DNA from: an uncultured Pseudogracilibacillus sp.
GTDB lineage: Bacteria; Bacillota; Bacilli; Bacillales; Amphibacillaceae
NCBI GenBank assembly: GCA_937960785.1
Contig: CALGOZ010000036.1
Location: 1-5,960 of the forward strand
DNA: 5,960 nucleotides
Direction of reading: 5' to 3'
Below, piece after piece: positions 1-5,768 of the stretch. The notes beneath the pieces are model-generated. The model searched no databases, had not been told where the DNA came from, and saw only the letters and a list, made by a program, of their open reading frames with translations. The stretch's first letter is position 1; the number at the start of each line of letters is the position of its first letter. A program made the position numbers and the translations under genes.

Positions 1-199
1 GAAATCGTTGAAAAGAGCCTTTTCATGTGCGCAGGATCGTCCTACGCACCTGAAACCGTGTGAAAAGCTGTTTTCGTGTGCGCAGGGTCTTGCCACGCAC
101 CTGAAATTGATGGTAAGTGCGTTTTCGTGTGCGCAGGATCACGCCACACATCTAAACCCGCAATCTTTTTCCTATGTGTAATAACATGCCACGCATTTA
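1..199. repeat. 51-bp tandem repeat array with inverted-repeat cores (about 3.9 units)
   Basis: Three units of exactly 51 bp run 1-51, 52-102 and 103-153, and a decayed fourth follows at about 154-199. The core TTTTCGTGTGCGCAGG is identical at 71-86 and 122-137 and has one change at 20-35; each unit then ends CCACGCACCT or a close variant. The core is an imperfect hairpin: in unit 1, GTGCG and CGCAC (27-31/45-49) flank AGGA and TCCT. Units 1 and 2 also carry a second small hairpin just upstream (TGAAAAG/CTTTTCA at 9-15/19-25; GAAAA/TTTTC at 62-66/71-75). Because 51 is a multiple of three, frame 1 repeats a 17-residue phrase (F-V-C-A-G-S-x-H-A-P-E), but a TGA at 61-63 interrupts it and no ribosome binding site precedes the GTG at 76, so I treat it as non-coding. 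The array may begin left of the window. Function unknown. Confidence 0.85.
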
Positions 200-346
200 A
201 AGCTAATAACTATACATTTACTAGCGGAAAATCGCGACTAGATGATAAAAAGCACGATAACAATTACTTTAAAAAATCATCAAAAACTTAAGACGGGAAA
301 ATAGACACCAGAATAAAGAGAAAAGGAAATCCTCTAGAAATTATTG
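200..346. other. non-coding spacer between the repeat array and the ecf promoter
   Basis: This AT-rich stretch has no convincing gene. A small imperfect inverted repeat (CTAGCG at 221-226 against CGACTAG at 235-241, one bulged base) and a weak GATGAT/ATCATC pair (241-246/276-281) are visible. Neither has the T-tract expected of a terminator. The frame-1 reading that comes out of the repeats continues to a TAA at 289-291, but its lysine- and asparagine-rich tail looks like translated AT-rich spacer. Confidence 0.5.
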
Positions 347-352
347 TATAAT
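347..352 (+). promoter_or_regulatory. probable sigma-A -10 element for the ecf operon
   Basis: A perfect TATAAT lies at 347-352, 28 bases upstream of the ecfA1 ATG, with TG immediately before it. The matching -35 region at 17-bp spacing (324-329) reads AGGAAA, which is a poor match to TTGACA, so the promoter may be weak, depend on the near-extended -10, or only supplement readthrough from the ribosomal cluster upstream. The transcription start would fall near 358-360, giving a very short leader. Confidence 0.45.
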
Positions 353-380
353 AGTACGTAATGAGATGTGGAGGCAAAAA

Positions 381-1217
381 ATGAGCTCGATTATCGAATT
401 TAAGGATGTTACTTTTCAATATGAAGAAAACGGCCCGAAAGTTTTAAAAAATATATCCTTTTCCATAAAAGCGAACGAAACGACAGCCATAATCGGTCAT
501 AATGGCTCAGGGAAATCGACAATTGCTAAGTTAATGAATGGTTTACTAGTTCCTCAAGAAGGGGAAATTTATATAGACGGAATTCAATTAACGGATGATA
601 CCGTTTGGGATATTCGCCAAAAAATAGGTATGGTCTTTCAAAATCCAGATAACCAATTTGTCGGAACGACGGTGCGCGATGACGTTGCCTTTGGAATGGA
701 AAATCGCGGATTCCCCCGGCAGTTAATGGTCGAACGAATCGAAGAAGCATTACAGTCGGTGCAAATGGAGTCTTATGCCGGTCATGAACCGCATCGCTTA
801 TCTGGAGGACAAAAACAACGAGTCGCAATCGCTGGAATTTTTGCTCTCCAACCAAAAGTGATGATTCTCGATGAGGCGACGGTAATGCTCGATCCCATTG
901 GAAGAAAAGAAATTATGGAGACGATAACTAAGCTTAGAAAAGAAGAAAACTTAACCCTTATAACTGTTACTCACGACTTAGAAGAAGTAATCCAAGCAGA
1001 TTACGTCATCGTACTAAATGAAGGAAAAATTTATCAAGAAGGGACACCGGAAGAAATTTTAAAAGAAGGGGAAGCATTACGTTCAATCGGTCTTGATTAT
1101 CCTTTTTCAGTGCAACTAGCAAAAGCATTAAGACAAAAAGGTTTGCCAATCGAAGACGACACGATAACACAGGAACAGCTCTTGGAGGCATTATGGACAT
1201 TACATTCGAAAACGTAA
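381..1217 (+). CDS. ecfA1: ECF transporter ATP-binding protein EcfA1 (CbiO1 type)
   Basis: This is one of the two cytoplasmic ATPases of the energy-coupling factor transporter; with EcfA2 it hydrolyses ATP to drive uptake of vitamins or metal ions bound by separate S components. The 278-aa product has the full ABC set: Walker A GHNGSGKST (39-47), Q-loop Q87 in FQNPDNQ, signature LSGGQ (140-144), Walker B ending in L-D164-E165, D-loop MLDP (169-172) and switch His198 in VTHD. FQNPDNQFVGTTV followed by DDVAFGMEN is typical of the A1 paralogue. The start at 381 is chosen because GGAGG (370-374) lies 6 nt upstream; an in-frame ATG at 366 precedes that site and is unlikely. The D-loop region reads DEATVMLDP, with Val168 where relatives usually have Ser. 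It overlaps ecfA2 by 25 bp, which suggests translational coupling. Confidence 0.96.
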   Translation: MSSIIEFKDVTFQYEENGPKVLKNISFSIKANETTAIIGHNGSGKSTIAKLMNGLLVPQEGEIYIDGIQLTDDTVWDIRQKIGMVFQNPDNQFVGTTVRDDVAFGMENRGFPRQLMVERIEEALQSVQMESYAGHEPHRLSGGQKQRVAIAGIFALQPKVMILDEATVMLDPIGRKEIMETITKLRKEENLTLITVTHDLEEVIQADYVIVLNEGKIYQEGTPEEILKEGEALRSIGLDYPFSVQLAKALRQKGLPIEDDTITQEQLLEALWTLHSKT

Positions 1218-2062
1218 GCTACACTTATCAATTGAATACACCTTTTGAACATCGTGCTTTACACGATGTCTCTTTTCGTATCCCGTCCGGCTCATACGTT
1301 GCCATTATCGGTCATACTGGTTCGGGAAAATCGACACTCATCCAACATTTAAACGGTTTACTTATCCCGACAAAAGGCCGAATCAAAATTGGCCCATATA
1401 TATTAGAAAAGGAACATAAACAAGCGAATATGAAAGAACTTCGCAGTAAGGTCGGTGTGGTGTTCCAGTATCCTGAACATCAACTTTTCGAAGAGACTGT
1501 CGAAAAAGATATCGCTTTCGGTCCATTAAACTTTGGAATCGATGACGCAACGATTAAAAAGCGAATCAAAAGTCTATTACCAAAAGTCGGCCTCAATGAA
1601 AGCTTATTAAAGCGCTCTCCCTTTGAATTAAGTGGTGGTCAAATGCGTCGGGTTGCAATCGCAGGGGTACTTGCGACAAAGCCATCGATTTACGTCCTCG
1701 ATGAACCGACAGCAGGATTAGACCCTCGAGGTCAAGAAGAGATGATGGAGCTTTTTTACCAAATTCACAAAACGGAAAAAGCAACGACAATCCTTGTCAC
1801 ACATAATATGGAAGACGCTTTACGTTATGCTGACTATATTATTATTTTAAATAAAGGAAAATTGTATATGGAAGGCACACCCGAGGAAATATTTCAACAA
1901 GAAGAAGCCTTACAACAAGTACAATTACAAGTGCCTCCATCGATACAATTTATTAAGCATTTTAATGAACGGTTCCAGACGAATATTCCATTAAAGAAAC
2001 ATTCCTTCGCTCAACTAAGTGAAGAAATATTTCAAACGATTCGAGGGAAGCGCGATGGGTAA
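1193..2062 (+). CDS. ecfA2: ECF transporter ATP-binding protein EcfA2 (CbiO2 type)
   Basis: This is the second ATPase of the ECF module, partner of EcfA1 in the asymmetric heterodimer under EcfT. In the 289-aa product I see Walker A GHTGSGKST (40-48), Q-loop Q92 in FQYPEHQLF, signature LSGGQ (146-150), Walker B YVLDEPT with D170 and catalytic E171, D-loop GLDP (175-178) and switch His204. FQYPEHQLFEETV then DIAFGPLNFG is the usual A2 form and separates it from the upstream paralogue. The C-terminal extension after about residue 225 (EGTPEEIF onward) matches the dimerisation region of this family. The ATG at 1193 lies inside the end of ecfA1; GGAGG at 1184-1188, 4 nt upstream, supports it. It overlaps ecfT by 8 bp. 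All catalytic motifs are intact. Confidence 0.96.
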   Translation: MDITFENVSYTYQLNTPFEHRALHDVSFRIPSGSYVAIIGHTGSGKSTLIQHLNGLLIPTKGRIKIGPYILEKEHKQANMKELRSKVGVVFQYPEHQLFEETVEKDIAFGPLNFGIDDATIKKRIKSLLPKVGLNESLLKRSPFELSGGQMRRVAIAGVLATKPSIYVLDEPTAGLDPRGQEEMMELFYQIHKTEKATTILVTHNMEDALRYADYIIILNKGKLYMEGTPEEIFQQEEALQQVQLQVPPSIQFIKHFNERFQTNIPLKKHSFAQLSEEIFQTIRGKRDG

Positions 2063-2852
2063 TTTCATGATCATTGGTCAATACGTACCGGGAAACTCTT
2101 TTATCCATCGGTTAGATCCAAGGACGAAAATTATTACAATCTTCTTCTTCGTTATTTTCGTCTTTTTTGCAAATAACGTCTGGAGTTATGCTTTACTTAC
2201 GACTTTTACATTTATTGTCGTCATTACAACACGCGTACCCGTTCGCTTTATTATAAAAGGCCTGACACCCGTATGGTTTTTAATTGTCTTTACGATGTTG
2301 CTTCATCTTTTTTTAACGAAACAAGGTCCAGTCGTTTTTGAGCTATTTAATATAGCGATCCATAAAGGTGGAATTTTACAAGGACTTATTATATCTTTGC
2401 GTTTCTTTTTACTTGTATTGATGACATCGTTACTTACTTTAACGACAACACCAATCGATATAACCGATGCGATCGAAAGTCTTCTCAATCCATTAAAAAA
2501 AGTGAAATTCCCCGTCCATGAACTTGCACTAATGATGTCGATTTCGCTACGTTTCATACCGACATTAATGCAAGAGACCGACAAGATTTCAAAAGCCCAA
2601 GCATCCCGAGGTGTCGACTTTCGAACGGGACCTTTTAAAGAACGTCTAAAAGCAGTCATCCCTCTTCTTATCCCTCTCTTTGTGAGCGCCTTTAAGCGGG
2701 CGGAAGAATTAGCAATGGCAATGGAAGCCCGTGGATACCAAGGGGGAGAAGGTAGAACGAAGCTACGAGAACTATCCTATGCCCGTCGTGATTTGTTTAG
2801 TTTTATCTTATTTACGGCGGTTATTATTACACTATTTATCGTTAGAAATTAA
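2055..2852 (+). CDS. ecfT: ECF transporter transmembrane coupling protein EcfT (CbiQ family)
   Basis: This membrane scaffold transmits ATPase movements from EcfA1/EcfA2 to the substrate-binding S component. The 265-aa product has hydrophobic segments at about 27-40, 43-60, 71-88, 106-129 and 248-263, with a weaker one near 199-213. The cytoplasmic region between them carries the two family hallmark motifs that contact the ATPases: S-R-G at 184-186 (a variant of Ala-Arg-Gly) and A-R-G at 225-227 in EARGYQG. N-terminal PGNSFIHRLDPRTK is also characteristic. I place the start at ATG 2055, which has GAGGGA (2043-2048) 6 nt upstream; a GTG at 2019 would extend the protein back into ecfA2 by 12 residues and lacks a good site. 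No S component is in the window, consistent with a shared group II ECF module. truA follows after 12 bp. Confidence 0.95.
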   Translation: MGNFMIIGQYVPGNSFIHRLDPRTKIITIFFFVIFVFFANNVWSYALLTTFTFIVVITTRVPVRFIIKGLTPVWFLIVFTMLLHLFLTKQGPVVFELFNIAIHKGGILQGLIISLRFFLLVLMTSLLTLTTTPIDITDAIESLLNPLKKVKFPVHELALMMSISLRFIPTLMQETDKISKAQASRGVDFRTGPFKERLKAVIPLLIPLFVSAFKRAEELAMAMEARGYQGGEGRTKLRELSYARRDLFSFILFTAVIITLFIVRN

Positions 2853-2864
2853 GCGAGGGGTTGT

Positions 2865-3623
2865 ATGGAAAAAATAAAATGCACCATTCAATACGATGGG
2901 ACGGACTTTTCCGGCTATCAAATACAACCGAATAAACGAACGGTACAAGGGGAAGTTGAGCAAGTACTAAAAAACATACACAAAGGAACGCCAATTCGCA
3001 TTCATGCATCTGGCCGAACTGATACAGGAGTCCATGCAAAAGGACAAGTGTTTCATTTCGAGACACCGCTACAAATACCATCTAACAATTGGAAAAAGGC
3101 TCTTAATGCGCAACTACCCGACGATCTTTATATTGCTCAAGTAGAAAAGGTTCCACCGTCCTTCCATGCCCGTTTTTCCGCTCTTGAGAAGGAATATCGT
3201 TACTACATCTTACTAACAGAGGAACCAAATATATTCCTACGCAACTATCGTTATCAAACGACGGACTATTTTAATGAAGAGTTATTGCAAGAGGCGTGTG
3301 AAGCATTTACAGGAACCCATGACTTTACTGCATTTAGTTCAGCCCGTTCAACAGTGAAAGGAGATAAAATCCGCACCCTCCACGAGGTTCGCTTTGAACG
3401 GAAAGATGATGAGCTAATCTTTATTTTACGGGGCGATGGATTTTTATATCATATGGTGCGAATCATTGTAAGTGTGCTTTTAGAAGCAGGACGGGGTGAA
3501 ATAACACGGGAGGAAATTAACGAGATGTTTCACAGAAAAAACCGTGGCAATCACGGTTCACCTCTTCCGCCCCAAGGCCTTTATTTATGGAATGTAACCT
3601 ATCCAGACGTAAAGGAAAATTAG
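2865..3623 (+). CDS. truA: tRNA pseudouridine(38-40) synthase TruA
   Basis: TruA converts uridines 38, 39 and 40 in the anticodon arm of tRNAs to pseudouridine. The 252-aa product is close to the usual bacillar length (about 247). The catalytic motif ASGRTDTGVHA is at 48-58, with Asp53 as the expected nucleophile; FHARFSA (100-106) with KEYRYYI just after, GDGFLYHMVR (190-199) and the C-terminal PPQGLYL are further family landmarks. AGGGG at 2856-2860 lies 4 nt before the ATG. The gene follows ecfT by 12 bp and is probably on the same transcript, as in other Bacillaceae. No separate terminator is seen after it; the rplM promoter begins 11 bp past its stop, so ecf-truA transcripts probably read into rplM-rpsI. 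Confidence 0.96.
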   Translation: MEKIKCTIQYDGTDFSGYQIQPNKRTVQGEVEQVLKNIHKGTPIRIHASGRTDTGVHAKGQVFHFETPLQIPSNNWKKALNAQLPDDLYIAQVEKVPPSFHARFSALEKEYRYYILLTEEPNIFLRNYRYQTTDYFNEELLQEACEAFTGTHDFTAFSSARSTVKGDKIRTLHEVRFERKDDELIFILRGDGFLYHMVRIIVSVLLEAGRGEITREEINEMFHRKNRGNHGSPLPPQGLYLWNVTYPDVKEN

Positions 3624-3633
3624 ATATATTCTA

Positions 3634-3662
3634 TTGACAAAACCGATAAAAAAGGTTATTAT
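3634..3662 (+). promoter_or_regulatory. strong sigma-A promoter for rplM-rpsI
   Basis: A perfect -35 box TTGACA (3634-3639) is separated by 17 bp from TATTAT (3657-3662), one mismatch from the consensus -10. Transcription would start near 3669, about 90 nt upstream of the rplM start, which leaves room for a structured leader. The pair AACC/GGTT (3641-3644/3654-3657) in the spacer is probably chance. Confidence 0.85.
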
Positions 3663-3668
3663 GATGTA

Positions 3669-3720
3669 TGGCAAATTTAGTCTAATCCATAATTAGCCCC
3701 GGAAACTAATTGTGTGAAAA
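3669..3720 (+). promoter_or_regulatory. putative L13 ribosomal-protein leader RNA
   Basis: The untranslated leader between the predicted transcription start and the rplM ribosome binding site contains overlapping complementary blocks: CTAAT (3682-3686), AATTAG (3691-3696) and CTAATT (3706-3711). The middle block can pair with either neighbour, giving either a tight CTAAT/ATTAG hairpin or AATTAG/CTAATT closed around CCCCGGAAA. Bacillota are known to carry a conserved L13 leader motif at this site, thought to mediate autogenous control by L13. The position and the mutually exclusive stems fit that, but I am matching from memory and cannot score it against the covariance model. Confidence 0.6.
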
Positions 3721-3761
3721 TAGATGAAATATGAGTATTTGAAATTTTGGAGGTAAAGAAA

Positions 3762-4199
3762 ATGCGTACGACGTTCATGGCAAATGACGCGAATGTAGAA
3801 CGTAAGTGGTATGTCATCGACGCTGAAGGCGAAAGACTCGGTCGTTTAGCAAGTGAAGTGGCAACACTTTTACGTGGTAAACATAAGCCAACATACACAC
3901 CGCACGTTGATACAGGTGATCACGTCATTGTAATTAATGCAGAGAAAATCGAATTAACAGGTAATAAGTTAACTGACAAGATCTATCGCCGTCACTCAGG
4001 TTATCCTGGTGGCTTAAAAGAGCGTACAGCTGGTGAGATGCTAGATCGTCAGCCAGAAAAAGTAATCGAAATCGCAGTTAAGGGTATGTTGCCAAAGGGT
4101 TCCTTAGGACGTAAGATGTTCAAGAAATTACACGTCTATAGCGGTCCAGAGCATAACAACCAAGCGCAACAGCCAGAAGTATACGAACTTAAAGGATAA
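3762..4199 (+). CDS. rplM: 50S ribosomal protein L13
   Basis: L13 is an early-assembly protein of the large ribosomal subunit that binds 23S rRNA. The 145-aa product has exactly the length of Bacillus L13. Landmarks are ERKWYVIDAEGERLGRLAS (13-31), RGKHKPTYTPHVDTGDHV (38-55) and the family signature starting at VKGMLPKGSLGR (106-117) and ending near HVYSG (124-128). The start at ATG 3762 is preceded by GGAGG (3749-3753) with 8-nt spacing; the in-frame TTG at 3747 overlaps that site and is rejected. It has its own promoter and leader upstream and is followed after 17 bp by rpsI, the usual L13-S9 pair, which keeps one large-subunit and one small-subunit protein in step. Confidence 0.98.
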   Translation: MRTTFMANDANVERKWYVIDAEGERLGRLASEVATLLRGKHKPTYTPHVDTGDHVIVINAEKIELTGNKLTDKIYRRHSGYPGGLKERTAGEMLDRQPEKVIEIAVKGMLPKGSLGRKMFKKLHVYSGPEHNNQAQQPEVYELKG

Positions 4200-4216
4200 G
4201 TAAAGGAGGAAATACA

Positions 4217-4609
4217 TTGGCACAAGTCCAATATTACGGCACAGGTCGTCGCAAAACGTCAACTGCTCGTGTACGTCTTGTACCAGGATCTGGTCGTGTG
4301 ATTATAAATAATCGAGATGCGGAAGAATATTTCCCATATGAAACTCAACGTTTAATTTTAAGACAACCTCTTGTAGCGACGGAAACAGAAGGAACTTACG
4401 ATGTCCTCGTTAACGTCAAAGGTGGAGGTTACACCGGTCAAGCTGGTGCGATCCGTCACGGAGTAGCACGTGCACTTTTAGAGGCAGACCCAGAGTACCG
4501 CCGCACATTAAAAGCGGAAGGCTACTTAACACGTGACGCACGTATGAAAGAACGTTACAAATACGGCCGTCGTAAAGCCCGTAAAAAAGGTCAATTCTCA
4601 AAACGTTAA
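4217..4609 (+). CDS. rpsI: 30S ribosomal protein S9
   Basis: S9 sits in the head of the small subunit, and its basic C-terminal tail reaches the P-site tRNA. The 130-aa product matches the Bacillus length. N-terminal YYGTGRRK, the family signature GGGYTGQAGAIRHGVARAL (69-87) and the lysine/arginine-rich tail ending GQFSKR with the terminal Arg130 are all present. The start is TTG at 4217, supported by a near-perfect AAAGGAGG (4202-4209) 7 nt upstream and by the correct N-terminus MAQVQYYGTG; no in-frame ATG is nearby. It is the last gene of the conserved cluster and is followed by two terminator-like hairpins. Confidence 0.98.
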   Translation: MAQVQYYGTGRRKTSTARVRLVPGSGRVIINNRDAEEYFPYETQRLILRQPLVATETEGTYDVLVNVKGGGYTGQAGAIRHGVARALLEADPEYRRTLKAEGYLTRDARMKERYKYGRRKARKKGQFSKR

Positions 4610-4612
4610 TCG

Positions 4613-4647
4613 AAACCTTATTATATCAACGTTTACAAAGGTTTTTT
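4613..4647 (+). terminator. weak terminator-like hairpin just after rpsI
   Basis: AAACCTT (4613-4619) can pair with AAGGTTT (4638-4644), and the T run extends to 4647. The stem is AT-rich and the loop is 18 nt, so alone it would be an inefficient terminator. It starts 3 nt after the rpsI stop and may act as a first leaky stop or an mRNA 3'-end stabiliser ahead of the stronger hairpin downstream. Confidence 0.45.
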
Positions 4648-4699
4648 GGTTCGAGTTGCTTCTAAACTACTTGGACCTTACGATGAATGCAACCTACTC

Positions 4700-4729
4700 A
4701 AAGCACCGGCATCTTGCTGGTGCTTTTTT
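4700..4729 (+). terminator. strong rho-independent terminator of rplM-rpsI
   Basis: AAAGCACC (4700-4707) pairs with GGTGCTTT (4719-4726), and the stem extends inward through a G-U pair and GC/GC to a loop of 3-5 nt (4711-4715). A run of six T residues (4724-4729) completes a textbook intrinsic terminator. It marks the end of the ribosomal protein transcription unit. Confidence 0.92.
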
Positions 4730-4760
4730 GTCATTAAAGTTCTCTGGAGAAAGTAATCTT

Positions 4761-4852
4761 GAAGGTATAGAAGTTAGATTCGCGGAATTATATTAACCAT
4801 CATCACTTTCTGAGGGATATAATGGTTTAGGGAGGTTATTGTTAATACCTTC
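4761..4852. repeat. nested inverted repeat of unknown role
   Basis: GAAGGTAT (4761-4768) and its exact complement ATACCTTC (4845-4852) enclose a second pair, AACCAT (4795-4800) and ATGGTT (4822-4827). The nesting would allow a two-level stem of about 90 nt if transcribed. The stems are short and the loops long, so chance pairing in AT-rich DNA cannot be excluded. Confidence 0.35.
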
Positions 4853-5013
4853 TATCGTCACCAGTATTCTGGTATTTAAATTAATTATATTTTGGAGTTT
4901 ACTGGTATGAGACTGCTCCATTGTTCGTCTCTATTTGTTTAAAAAACTATAAATTATTTGTACATAATGTGTTTAGAGGATTTTATTGATTGGGTAAAAA
5001 GAAGGGAGTTCAA

Positions 5014-5045
5014 TGTATAAGTGAATCAACAAAATCACTTATACA
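5014..5045. repeat. perfect 11-bp inverted repeat (hairpin)
   Basis: TGTATAAGTGA (5014-5024) and TCACTTATACA (5035-5045) are exact complements around a 10-nt A-rich loop. There is no T tract on either side, so it is not a standard terminator. It lies only 11 bp from the next palindrome. Confidence 0.8.
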
Positions 5046-5056
5046 ATGTAAAATGA

Positions 5057-5102
5057 AATATACTGTAGAATCTAATCTTAGGGTCAGACTCTACAGTATA
5101 TT
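5057..5102. repeat. perfect 13-bp inverted repeat (hairpin), possible minus-strand terminator
   Basis: AATATACTGTAGA (5057-5069) and TCTACAGTATATT (5090-5102) are exact complements around a 20-nt loop containing CTTAGGGTCAGAC. Read on the minus strand the hairpin is followed by TTTCATTTT, so it could end transcription of the minus-strand gene that stops at 5210, although the T tract is broken. Alternatively it is the residue of a small mobile element with paired ends. I cannot decide between these from the sequence. Confidence 0.75.
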
Positions 5103-5209
5103 ATTTAATGAATCTTAAATACTATTCTTCGCTAACAACTCATTTTCATGTTTTTTTAATAAATGAAGCTATATCGCCTCAGTTCTGTTTATTCTCCATC
5201 AGTGATTTT

Positions 5210-5737
5210 TTAAATAAAATTGTGCCTTTTTAAACATTCTAAATAAAATTGAAATCCTCTATCATTGACATCGTTTAAAACCATTTCTCTCTTAGGTAAA
5301 CCGATAAGTGCTACTAAGTACGTAGTAAGATACTCGGAAATACCATACACTTTTGCATTAGTTACATGAAGACCATCCTCGGATTCCAATACAATTGAGA
5401 GCCTATACCCCTTGTTATGTTCGTCAATTAAATTGTTATAAGTAACTTCACTTTTAGGTACATCAATCGTTGTATTATCTTTACGTTCATCTATAAAAAT
5501 TTTACTTTCTTCTGCGTTAAACAACTTATTTAATACTTCCGGATTCGTGATAGTAAATAACTTATAAATCTTTGTTTCATCCACTTCATCATCGTTCTTG
5601 TAATCATCCTTATGAATACTATATAACGGTATTTCAATTGCTTTGAATTTTTGTCTTAATATATTTTCGACAAATTCTTTCGTTGGGGGAGGTAATCTCA
5701 ACTTTTTAAACTTATTAGCTAACTTCAGATAATCCAT
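5210..5737 (-). CDS. hypothetical protein, candidate immunity protein of a polymorphic toxin
   Basis: I do not recognise the family of this 175-aa protein. It has no signal peptide or membrane segment, is rich in charged residues (about 29 acidic against 26 basic), and has a single cysteine near the end (LECLKRHNFI). The central part is hydrophilic (HKDDYKNDDEVDE at about 42-54); the C-terminal part is more regular, with ISEYLTTYLVALIGLP at about 133-148. It starts 31 bp after the stop of a fragment resembling a toxin C-terminus on the same strand, the usual place for a cognate immunity gene, and a cytoplasmic acidic-basic protein of this size fits that role. That assignment rests on position only. 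The start is ATG 5737; GAGAGGA (5751-5757) lies about 14 nt upstream across a run of nine A, longer than normal spacing. Base composition is more AT-rich than in the ribosomal genes. Confidence 0.7.
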   Translation of the reverse strand: MDYLKLANKFKKLRLPPPTKEFVENILRQKFKAIEIPLYSIHKDDYKNDDEVDETKIYKLFTITNPEVLNKLFNAEESKIFIDERKDNTTIDVPKSEVTYNNLIDEHNKGYRLSIVLESEDGLHVTNAKVYGISEYLTTYLVALIGLPKREMVLNDVNDRGFQFYLECLKRHNFI

Positions 5738-5768
5738 TTTTTTTTATTCATCCTCTCTTTTAAAATAT

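Larger units (their letters stand above)
4730..5209. other. hairpin-rich spacer without a convincing gene
   Basis: No open frame of credible length with a ribosome binding site is visible on either strand. The region is AT-rich and holds several inverted repeats, of which three are listed separately. Others are ACCAG/CTGGT (4860-4864/4869-4873) and TGGAG/CTCCA (4893-4897/4916-4920). Minus-strand frames between 5115 and 5198 show short protein-like phrases broken by stops, possibly coding debris. The stretch separates the conserved ribosomal cluster from the accessory genes on the right. Confidence 0.6.

Noticed and set aside
1..199. CRISPR array
   Set aside because: Units are contiguous diverged 51-bp repeats, not identical short repeats separated by unique spacers of constant length, and no cas gene is present.
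76..291. 71-codon plus-strand open frame across the repeats
   Set aside because: It begins with GTG inside a repeat unit, has no ribosome binding site, and its second half is translated AT-rich spacer; the repeat structure explains the open frame.
366..380. Upstream in-frame start for ecfA1
   Set aside because: This ATG precedes the GGAGG at 370-374, which is correctly spaced for ATG 381; the family N-terminus also fits 381.
2019..2054. GTG start giving a longer EcfT
   Set aside because: It would add 12 charged residues inside ecfA2 with no good ribosome site; ATG 2055 gives the normal 265-aa length.
3641..3657. AACC/GGTT hairpin as a truA terminator
   Set aside because: The stem is only 4 bp, lacks a T tract, and lies within the spacer of the rplM promoter.
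3747..3761. TTG start for rplM
   Set aside because: It overlaps the GGAGG site; ATG 3762 gives the conserved MRTT N-terminus and 145 aa.
526..4601. Minus-strand open frames opposite ecfA1, ecfA2, ecfT, truA, rplM and rpsI
   Set aside because: They are shadows of strongly supported plus-strand genes, with no ribosome sites or recognisable domains.
4648..4660. GGTTCGAGTTG resembling a tRNA T-arm
   Set aside because: No acceptor, D-arm or anticodon arm can be formed upstream at the right distance.
4907..4942. 11-codon open frame after GGAG (4894-4897)
   Set aside because: It is too short and has no gene downstream on the same strand for it to control.
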